Notes under the pieces: model-generated | What the model was told of the DNA's origin: nothing | Databases searched by the model: none | The model's input: the letters and a program-made list of their open reading frames with translations, nothing else | Origin: Tritrichomonas foetus | Taxonomy: Eukaryota > Parabasalia > Tritrichomonadida > Tritrichomonadidae | Assembly (NCBI GenBank): GCA_001839685.1 | Contig: MLAK01000607.1 | Location: 11,868 to 75,867, forward strand | Length of the DNA: 64,000 nt | Direction of reading: 5' to 3' | Shown here: piece by piece, positions 56,977-64,000 of the stretch | Position numbering within the stretch: the first letter of the stretch is position 1 | Layout: each line of letters begins with the position of its first letter | Program-made: the position numbers and the translations under genes

Positions 56977-57873
56977 TCACACATGAGCATCAATGTAATC
57001 AAGGATATCCTTTGCGACATGCGGCCTCAGTGGCGACTTAAGAAGGATATGCGGCCCCTTTTCGTATGATTTGTAGGTTACGTTCAACCCTTCCTTGTTC
57101 AATAGTGGCTTAATCCATTTATCGTTAGCGACTGGATCTACCAAATTGTCTTCTGTTCCCTGTTGGTAAAGCATTGGAAGCTGGGGTGGCCACTTTTCCT
57201 TGTTCTCTTCAGCAAATTTTTGGCAGCCTTCAACGTTCAAGAAAAGCCGCGCTGTCAAGCCGTGGGAGTAAAGCGGCGTATTGTCCACAAGTTCAACAAA
57301 GCGTGGATCCAAGTCTGGTGTGAAAAGCTCAACTCCTGCCGGAACCAATAATTTGGGGAAGGTCCAGCCGAGCAAGCGGATTCCTGCATGCTCAATGGCA
57401 CCTGGATTCCTTTGCGGGCATTTTGAAACCCACGGGGCTTCACTGATTACGCATTTGACTTCATCGCATAATTTGTCATATTTCGTAAGGCCGAGCATGA
57501 TGACGGAGAGGCCTCCCATTGAATGTCCGTGAATAACGATAGGCAGTCCTGGATATTTCGCCTTAACAAGATCAATTATTTTTAACGTTTCGTCCAAAAT
57601 TTCATCAACTGTGACTGACGTGCGGGCCCCTGGCGATTTCCCACAGCCGATGTGGTCGCAAGCGAAAACAACGCCACCGTGATTCGTAATAACTGGATAG
57701 AAATCGCGTTTGAAGGTAATAAAACATCCAAGTCCGTGGATGAAAATGTAAGCGTAGCGGGGGGTTTCTTTCGGTTTCCAGATTTGGCCAACAAGGTCAT
57801 AACCGCCAACATTGACGGAAAAATCTTCATCACCATCATAATCGAGCGTGAATTCGACGTCTTTCAGTTCCAT
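56977..57873 (-). CDS. Alpha/beta hydrolase, monoacylglycerol-lipase-like
   Basis: 298 residues. Oxyanion-side HGLGC (46-50) in place of HGxxxH; nucleophile elbow GHSMGG with Ser118; acid in GTEDNLVDP (Asp242 or Asp246), and His275 in KGPHILLKSP. This is the full triad order of the monoacylglycerol lipase / lysophospholipase group, enzymes that release fatty acid from monoglycerides or lysolipids. The likely substrate is a lipid monoester. Soluble, no signal peptide. Codons are GC-rich at third positions, suggesting good expression. The stop is TGA, which shows TGA is used as a stop here. Confidence 0.93.
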   Translation of the reverse strand: MELKDVEFTLDYDGDEDFSVNVGGYDLVGQIWKPKETPRYAYIFIHGLGCFITFKRDFYPVITNHGGVVFACDHIGCGKSPGARTSVTVDEILDETLKIIDLVKAKYPGLPIVIHGHSMGGLSVIMLGLTKYDKLCDEVKCVISEAPWVSKCPQRNPGAIEHAGIRLLGWTFPKLLVPAGVELFTPDLDPRFVELVDNTPLYSHGLTARLFLNVEGCQKFAEENKEKWPPQLPMLYQQGTEDNLVDPVANDKWIKPLLNKEGLNVTYKSYEKGPHILLKSPLRPHVAKDILDYIDAHV

Positions 57874-58808
57874 TTTTTTTGATTAGTCAACGAAATTTTT
57901 GTGAGAGAAGTGAAATTTTTGTAAATATATTGAAATTTCAATAAATTGATTACTTCTACTTTGTGAAGGATCACAAATTTTGTGAATTGATGAAATGAAA
58001 CGGAAATGACAATGATTAATGCCAAAATGAAGAATAACATGACTATAAGAATTCTAGGATAAATGCTAAACTCGCCGTCTCAATCAATTCAAAGGATATT
58101 GAAAATTGAATATAGAGATGAATTGAATTTATTCATATCACATCACATGTTGAGATCCACATTTCTATGATGTTATAACATTTAACGAAACAAAAAATAC
58201 ATATAAGTTGAAATTGTTTTTATCAAGACACTAAAATTAGCCAACAATTTTGAAAATAATTATCCTCATTTTTCCAATTTTCAGAAACTTCCTCAACAAT
58301 AATAAAAACAATGAAAAGAAAGCATTTTGTCAGAAATATTATCTTTTTACAAGAAAAAACAAAAAGAATTTTTATGAATATTAAATTTTGAATATTTGCC
58401 ATCCAACCCTCATAGAAAAATCAATTCTCATGTACTAAAATCATTCTTCTTTAATGAGCATAAATTGTTAAAATTAATTTTCTCGTGTTATAAACAGAAA
58501 TAAATTGCCGCCAGTTTATCTGTGAACATTTATGGCCAAATGAAAAGTCAAATTAACAAAAAGTGTTCACACTCAAACTGGTTGCATTTTTTCTCGAAAG
58601 GAAATATATTTCTTCTTCATATTTCCCATGTAAGAATGGAGCACCATATCATAAACTATAAAATTTAAAAACATTTCGTAAAAAAAAAAACAGAAATAAT
58701 ATTAAAATAAAATTTATTACATTTTTGAGATTGATCTTAAATTTAAATATTCTATAATTATAGAAATTCACTAATAATACTATGACGCACTGTGATCCAA
58801 ATTCGTTT
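57874..58808. other. Gene-poor gap with hairpin copy D
   Basis: 935 bp, AT-rich. The only structure I see is hairpin copy D at 58521. Confidence 0.55.
58521..58571 (+). repeat. 49-bp hairpin element, copy D
   Basis: TGTGAACA ... GTTCACA with a 49-bp core, inner motif GGCCAAATGAAAAGTCAAAT. Outside the core, CCAGTTT (58511-58517) and AAACTGG (58576-58582) add a further pairing separated by short bulges. Confidence 0.8.
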
Positions 58809-59738
58809 CTATTCCTCATTTTTTGGTGATTCTGGTTTATCTTCGTTTTCAGGTTTTCTTTCTTCATCTTCGTCCTCTTCCTCGTTCTTATCACCAAAAT
58901 ATTTGTCGCGGAGCGGTTCTGTTTCAACAATTTGATCTTCAAGGCCAATTTCGCTCATTCTCACATTCAATTCTTCGATCTGATCGATCAAAAAGTTGAG
59001 GTAATTCGCGTGTTTTTGCATTCTCCGTTGCTGCTTCTCCTCGGCTCTTCCGAGGGCCATTTTCAATTCAATTCCTTCCTGATACATTGATCTCTCTGTT
59101 CTTGCCTCATTTGTGGCCAGGGTTTGGGCAGGCTTTGTATTATCGAATTCGTTTTTCGTTCTGGTGACAAGCGATCGTAAAAACTTTTTCTTTCGCTGAA
59201 GTTTGTCGAGCTGATATTCAAGTTGAAGAGCTTGGCGATAGCGGCTGTTAACTGTACACGCCGCAAGCTGTTCTTTGGCGCGAGTTGATTCTTCTTCGGC
59301 TAAGCAAATCGATTTTGTTCCTCGCTGGATTTCAATCAAATAATATGCTTTCTCTTTTTGAAGGCCTGAAGCAACCGCTGGGTTATGAACGGCTTGAATT
59401 TTTTCAAGCTCGTCTTCGTCGTGTCGAATTTCTGATTCTAACTGAAATAGTTGCTGCTTTAATGAGACTTCTTCAGTAAATCCATCAGTATCGCCATCGA
59501 GGAAGCCTGCGAGGGCAGTTGTGTAGCCTTCACGTTCGTTTAATGTCGTGCTTGCTTGCGCAACTTCTGTTTCGACTTGTCTGAGTTCCTGTTCGGCTAT
59601 TCGATATTCCATTAGCGCTTTTTTGTATTCGTCTGTGATAAACTCTTGCTCACGGTATGTATTTCCACCACGCCAATAAAACTCGGGCTTTTTGTATTGC
59701 GATGGAGGAGGCTTCTTGAATGGCACTCGATTTTTCAT
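58809..59738 (-). CDS. Coiled-coil protein, unknown family
   Basis: 309 residues from the first ATG (59738; a GTG slightly upstream is ignored). The N-terminal 40 residues are basic and proline/aromatic-rich (KKPPPSQYKKPEFYWRGG). Residues 40-275 are helical coiled coil, and the end is a highly acidic tail (EEEDEDEERKPENED). The compact size and long helix suggest a cytoskeleton- or axoneme-associated rod, and the neighbour is a MYCBPAP-like flagellar candidate, but no family is recognised. Confidence 0.85.
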   Translation of the reverse strand: MKNRVPFKKPPPSQYKKPEFYWRGGNTYREQEFITDEYKKALMEYRIAEQELRQVETEVAQASTTLNEREGYTTALAGFLDGDTDGFTEEVSLKQQLFQLESEIRHDEDELEKIQAVHNPAVASGLQKEKAYYLIEIQRGTKSICLAEEESTRAKEQLAACTVNSRYRQALQLEYQLDKLQRKKKFLRSLVTRTKNEFDNTKPAQTLATNEARTERSMYQEGIELKMALGRAEEKQQRRMQKHANYLNFLIDQIEELNVRMSEIGLEDQIVETEPLRDKYFGDKNEEEDEDEERKPENEDKPESPKNEE

Positions 59739-60253
59739 GAATTTATTGGCGTTGATCACTAAACGGACTTTCTTAAATTAACGATTTTTTTTCTGAATAT
59801 TTCAATACTTCTATTTCTGATTACATTTTTTCTGACGATATTTAGTCACAAAAAATTTATAGAAATTCATCATGTTTCCTGATAGTTTTGGGGAGAAAAG
59901 GATTCATCAAATTCAGAGTAAAAAAGGACTATTGTCAGTAATTAAACTCATATAAAGTTGTTATTTAATTTCCATAAAATCTTGATTTGAGAATTCGACT
60001 TTTTCACTTATTCTAAAAATTATATAAGATTACTTCTCGCATAAATCACTCAACTTGAGTGACTAGCGTTTAGCACTTTATGCCTATTTACAATGAGTTC
60101 TGTAAGTTTTTCGTGAGAGTAAATTTTTTTGAGGATTAACAAAATAGCTATTTTATAAAAAGACATCAAAACAAGGTTATATATGACATATACTTTTATG
60201 CTCAAAAAATAACAGTATATTTACATCGAAAAATTCATCAATCGAATCTAAAA
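59739..60253. other. Intergenic gap
   Basis: A 515-bp AT-rich spacer with GACTTTTTCAC near 59998. No gene. Confidence 0.5.
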
Positions 60254-62260
60254 TTATTCCTCTAAATCATCATCCACTTCAACGTCGAGGTTTGTATCGA
60301 GTTTGTCAATTTCATTGATTCTTGTAAGTTGCTGTGCAACTCCCTTTGATTCTCCGGAGAGTCTTTCAAAGGCCCTCAATCTCTCAATTAAACTCTTGAC
60401 CATTTTCACCTTAATTGAAGCCCTCAAATCGTCCGCAATTTCTGCGTGTGTAATTTCTTGTTGTGGTAAATCATCTTCAGCGCCTTTTCCTCCTTTCCTT
60501 GTTGTCTTCTTTGGCAGTGTTGGTTTTCTATCTCTCTTTCCGCGGTGCCTTCTTCTCGAGCTCTCGGCAGCTTCTTCCAGCTCGTTCGGGTCTGGCACCT
60601 TTGGTATAATGAATGGCGGTAATTCCTTCCCGATTTTACTTGCTTCATTATCTGCAATTTTTGGTAAATCGTCGAGTGATGCTGCCAGTTGAAGATATCC
60701 TAAAGAATACGATAAGTTTCCTAAAGCTGATGATGTCATCTTTTGCATGATGACATTATTTAATTGTAAAATAAGATTTCTTTTTGTCGATCCGTCTTCA
60801 ATTTTCATAATCATTTCATTTAACGAATCCACGCTGTAATCCCAAAATCGTTCAAACCCTTGAATATTGAGTTCATCCCAGCACTTTTCGGCAATTTGTA
60901 AAAGCGAAGAAAACAAACCAGGCGAATAGATAAGTCCCCATTTTTTGTTAGCAAGTTCGAAAGAAGGAGCCCTGTCATCAATTAAAACATCTCCGTCGAT
61001 TCGCTCATCACCTGCCTGTTTGTTCATTTCAGATATCTTCTTCACACGATCGAATATTGATGACATTATTTCTTCAATACAGCGTGAACGCTCGCTTTCA
61101 TGCAGGGAGTTGTCTATTGACGCTTTGAATGAAGTCAGGTCAGGCGGATCGACTTGGCAACATCCACGCAAAGATACGCTCATATTTTGCTTTTCGTTAG
61201 AGGAATTAGCACCAGAATTGGTTGTGTTTGGAGTTGTCCTCATAATCCACTTTTGTAGGAAGCACCCAGGAATGTCACTTTTGAAGCTGAAGCTAAAAGT
61301 GACAGTATTTCCGGGTAATATTGAGCCAGAAATTTGTGTGAAGCAAAATTCTGAGCGCGTTTTCGGTTGCAAATTGCGGGAAATGGTGAAACTTTCGCTG
61401 GCCCGCCAATCAAAATTATCGACGTGCTCAGGCACAGATTTGGTCTGATTGTCTTTCTTGCTTTCAATAGATTGCATTTTGACGGGCGTGCGTGATGATC
61501 CTGCGCCAATAATTAATTCCGTATCGCGGGCAACATCCCATCTGTAATAAATAGCGCAGGTACCTTCGTTCGAAACACTGACGTTTTTGGCTTGAGTACT
61601 TCCAGGCGCTGTCGTGAAAAATAGGCGATTTGTGTCGAATGAAATTTTACATGAACTTTCGTTAACGGTTTCCTCTTCGGAATGATGTGAATCGAGAATT
61701 TGAGTGGATTCCATTTGAACTTCAGGAAGTTTTTGTATTTCTTGCATGAAATCGGGCGTATGGCCAATAATTTCAAGGCCTTCTGTATCTGGCTCGAATG
61801 GCTTGATTTTTTCTATAAACGACCGGAGTTGCTTTGCGCGTTTTCGATAGTATTTCGACTTAAACCAGTTCGATGGTCTTTGACCAGGGACATCTTGATT
61901 TTGATGATGTTCATCTGGATTTCGAATGACCTCAAACCGTTCGAAATTTGGCCTTTCCCTCTGTGCATATAAATCGCCGATACGAGGAAGAGGCGACCAA
62001 GCTCCCTGGTCTTTTGTAACGAGCGAGCTCACCACTTGTGATATTAAAAATCTTTCTTCGTTCATTCTACGAAAATCATCTTCACTGAACATCGAAAGGG
62101 TCGTGGGATCACGCCCAGTAATTTTCGCTAATCTTTTTCCGGTCGCTTCCCATTGTTTTTGGACTTGCTCGTGATATTTCATTGCACGTTCTTCACGCGT
62201 CGATTCGAGTGGCTTATATTCAACTAGTCTCCTTTGTCTGTTTGTATCTCGAGGACGCAT
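60254..62260 (-). CDS. MYCBPAP-like flagellar protein
   Basis: 668 residues from the first ATG (62260). The N-terminal part has a 'YHEQVQKQWEATGKRLAKITGRD ... RRMNEERFLI' block similar to the start of MYCBP-associated proteins. An ASH/MSP-like beta domain follows at about 200-360 (KISFDTNRLFFTTAPGST, VSVSNEGTCAIYYRW, then GNTVTFSFSFKS), and the rest is helical with a basic RRRHRGKRDRK patch near 585. MYCBPAP-type proteins are found in cilia, probably the central apparatus, and ASH-like domains are frequent there. The assignment rests on pattern memory. The residues lack any catalytic site. A reverse-oriented GAAAAAGTT lies about 25 bp before the start. Confidence 0.85.
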   Translation of the reverse strand: MRPRDTNRQRRLVEYKPLESTREERAMKYHEQVQKQWEATGKRLAKITGRDPTTLSMFSEDDFRRMNEERFLISQVVSSLVTKDQGAWSPLPRIGDLYAQRERPNFERFEVIRNPDEHHQNQDVPGQRPSNWFKSKYYRKRAKQLRSFIEKIKPFEPDTEGLEIIGHTPDFMQEIQKLPEVQMESTQILDSHHSEEETVNESSCKISFDTNRLFFTTAPGSTQAKNVSVSNEGTCAIYYRWDVARDTELIIGAGSSRTPVKMQSIESKKDNQTKSVPEHVDNFDWRASESFTISRNLQPKTRSEFCFTQISGSILPGNTVTFSFSFKSDIPGCFLQKWIMRTTPNTTNSGANSSNEKQNMSVSLRGCCQVDPPDLTSFKASIDNSLHESERSRCIEEIMSSIFDRVKKISEMNKQAGDERIDGDVLIDDRAPSFELANKKWGLIYSPGLFSSLLQIAEKCWDELNIQGFERFWDYSVDSLNEMIMKIEDGSTKRNLILQLNNVIMQKMTSSALGNLSYSLGYLQLAASLDDLPKIADNEASKIGKELPPFIIPKVPDPNELEEAAESSRRRHRGKRDRKPTLPKKTTRKGGKGAEDDLPQQEITHAEIADDLRASIKVKMVKSLIERLRAFERLSGESKGVAQQLTRINEIDKLDTNLDVEVDDDLEE

Positions 62261-62648
62261 TTCGAAACTAACGTACAATTTGAAACTTTTTCAATCCATC
62301 AGATACGTTATTGAATTGTTATATGAAATACATCAAATTTGATTAAAAAATGATCGGAACGATAGCATCAGAAAAGTTGAATCAATTTTGATATTCTTTC
62401 TTGTTTTAATGCTTCATTCATGAATTCGTAGTAACTTTGCTGATTCCATTTTTTCCTATATGAATAAACCATCTTAGAATATTTGGCTTTATCTTTAATC
62501 TCTCCATTAATGATTTTGAAATAATCCATTTTTTTATAAAATACTTGAATAATAAAATGATTATAAAAATGTTATATAGATCAGTGATTATAATATATTA
62601 TCATTTATTTATTTTATTCTATAAAAACTCTATTTCTATCAATGAATT
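62261..62648. other. Intergenic gap
   Basis: A 388-bp AT-rich spacer with a reverse-oriented AACTTTTTC box close to the MYCBPAP-like start. No gene. Confidence 0.5.
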
Positions 62649-64000
62649 TTATATCTGAGAAGGAGCTGGAAAGTTTAAAGGCAAAATTTCTTTGGTATCA
62701 ATGTCTTCAATTTCAAGATACCTTTCTGATTTCCAAGTTACATTTGGTAATTGATCATAAACTTTTGAAAATGAGGTTTTCAAATTCAGCAGAGTCTTAT
62801 CTTTTTCTTCATTTCCTTTCAAAATTTCAACAGTAATTACAATAACCTTCTTTTCTGTGATAGATTTAACCAATAAAAGATATCCACTTGGATCAAAATC
62901 TACAGTATCGAGCATTGACTGGGCCAATTCAATTTCCGCTTTTAAGTTTGTGTTTTTATAAAGGAGAATAACATTTAGTGTCCCTTTGGTTTGTCCATAA
63001 GCAATTGCATGCATATTTTGTGAAAATGTAAACCATGGCATTGATTCATCAACAAATTTAAAAAGATTGGAAGTTTCTATATGAGGCAATTTATCAAATC
63101 CTAATAAAAGGACTTCCATTGCCTGTTTAAATATTTGTGAATTGAAATCAATTGATTGTTTGCTCATCATTGATGCAATTTCATTTAAAAAAACCAGAGA
63201 TAATTGTGTATCACCTTTTTGGATCTTTTGTTTAGCAATTTCGAGACATAGTACTGCTTGTTTCTTGAAAAAAACTGAGAGAGAAAATCCATCAGATTCA
63301 TTTTTTGTTGCGTTTGAAGCAATTTTATCGATAATTGAAACTAAATGTTCTTTAGATAAACTACTGTGGAATATCTCAAGTTCTCTAGCAACCATTTCAC
63401 GTGCATAATGACCAACTTCAGATGATTCTATTGCTTCTAAAAGTTCATTCACATCTTCTTTTAATTGATCACGTGAAATTTCTTTTAACATTGTTTCAGC
63501 AAGCGAACAACCAATGAATGCAAATAAGTGTTTATAATTTGGGAAATGACTTGCTGATTCTTTTAATTTATTCAACCATTCTCTTCTTGATTCCAATGGA
63601 TAGTGAGAAACTAGATGAAGAAGAAAATCATGAACATCAGTTGAACAGTTAAAAATAAAGCGCATTAAATGAAACAAAGAAGGTGGTCGAAAATCTTCAA
63701 CATGAGTTGCAACATCAGCTGGATCGAGTTTGAATAATTTTGTCCAAATTTTGATAAACATTGGATGATTTCGAAAAGCAACAGAAAACATTGCTCGTGT
63801 TCCTAAAATAATTGAAGAAGCAAGCGAAGAAACTTGCCATCGATTTTTATTTGAAAGTTTAAACGATGGTAAAAACAAAATTGGAATATTTTGACAACCA
63901 ACAAAACTTAGAGTGAATTTAGCATTCATATTTCGAATATTAAACGTTTGTGATGCATCATTTTTATTTCCACTTTTCAAGTTCTTATATGATCCTTTAG
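62649..64000 (-). CDS. WDR7/Rabconnectin-3-beta-like protein, C-terminal part (5' end outside window)
   Basis: The frame is open to the window edge; no ATG is needed at 63980, where the codon is TTG. About 449 residues are visible. The first ~300 are alpha-helical solenoid. The last ~140 look like propeller blades: IAYGQTKGTLNVILLY, VDFDPSGYLLLVKSITEKKVIVITVE, and a final VTWKSERYLEIEDIDTKEILPLNF. This order matches the C-terminus of WDR7, which regulates V-ATPase assembly and organelle acidification together with DMXL proteins. The match is by pattern memory, so moderate confidence. The N-terminal propeller should lie to the right of the window. Confidence 0.75.
   Translation of the reverse strand, partial: KGSYKNLKSGNKNDASQTFNIRNMNAKFTLSFVGCQNIPILFLPSFKLSNKNRWQVSSLASSIILGTRAMFSVAFRNHPMFIKIWTKLFKLDPADVATHVEDFRPPSLFHLMRFIFNCSTDVHDFLLHLVSHYPLESRREWLNKLKESASHFPNYKHLFAFIGCSLAETMLKEISRDQLKEDVNELLEAIESSEVGHYAREMVARELEIFHSSLSKEHLVSIIDKIASNATKNESDGFSLSVFFKKQAVLCLEIAKQKIQKGDTQLSLVFLNEIASMMSKQSIDFNSQIFKQAMEVLLLGFDKLPHIETSNLFKFVDESMPWFTFSQNMHAIAYGQTKGTLNVILLYKNTNLKAEIELAQSMLDTVDFDPSGYLLLVKSITEKKVIVITVEILKGNEEKDKTLLNLKTSFSKVYDQLPNVTWKSERYLEIEDIDTKEILPLNFPAPSQI

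Noticed and set aside
1..64000. Spliceosomal introns of the trichomonad type (GTATGT ... ACTAACACACAG), tRNA genes and CRISPR arrays.
   Set aside because: I looked for the intron signals and for tRNA T-loop sequences outside genes and saw none; all long genes are uninterrupted.

Overview
The window looks like nuclear DNA from a trichomonad (parabasalid) flagellate, possibly Tritrichomonas or a close relative. The evidence is an AT-rich background, about 27 long intronless genes on both strands with short untranslated spacers, ordinary use of TAA, TAG and TGA as stops, and families typical of that lineage: a small two-repeat Myb protein, a giant multi-membrane cyclase-like protein, an LRR/coiled-coil protein, many coiled-coil cytoskeletal proteins and bacterial-type membrane sulfatases. 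The genus is an inference from family content; no marker in the window proves it. I saw no introns, rRNA, tRNA or CRISPR.

Layout. 0-8 kb: 3' end of a Q-rich gene, an unrecognised protein, a Myb protein, a long gene-poor gap, then an LRR protein and a small acidic protein. 8-12.5 kb: two coiled-coil genes fire divergently from a 77-bp spacer; the second ends in a C2-like domain. 12.7-21 kb: a plasma-membrane-type Ca2+ P-type ATPase and, divergently, a 1713-residue membrane protein with a degenerate class III cyclase domain. 21-29 kb: an HRD1-like RING protein, SPEF1-like CH protein, ribosomal eL21, a coiled-coil protein, and a homeodomain-like/Q-rich/WD40 protein. 29-31 kb: a wrecked protein kinase and a type II membrane protein whose near-identical inverted copy lies at 43.7-44.9 kb. 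31.8-43.4 kb: SMC3, an adaptor mu subunit, a GT61-like protein, a receptor-like protein with a catalytically dead PDE fold, and PrimPol. 45-52 kb: a doublecortin-like/P-loop protein, a ZMYND10-like dynein-assembly factor, and a 1045-residue coiled-coil protein. 53.3-57.9 kb: an LTA-synthase-like sulfatase, a repeat-rich gap with a small non-autonomous transposon, and a monoacylglycerol-lipase-like hydrolase. 58.8-64 kb: a coiled-coil protein, a MYCBPAP-like protein and the C-terminal part of a WDR7-like protein running off the right edge.

Genes working together. Several products point to flagella and cytoskeleton (SPEF1, ZMYND10-like, MYCBPAP-like, possible RPGRIP1-like, several coiled coils), others to DNA maintenance (SMC3, PrimPol) and membrane traffic or surface chemistry (AP mu, HRD1-like, GT-like proteins, sulfatase). 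There is no operon structure; genes look singly transcribed.

Best leads. (1) A 49-bp hairpin element with fixed length in four intergenic copies. (2) A 152-bp element with terminal inverted repeats and an 8-bp target duplication. (3) A recurrent AACTTTTTC box 27-76 bp before start codons. (4) Paired loss of catalytic residues in the cyclase-like and PDE-like membrane proteins. (5) Unusual fusions: homeodomain-like + WD40, and doublecortin-like + P-loop.
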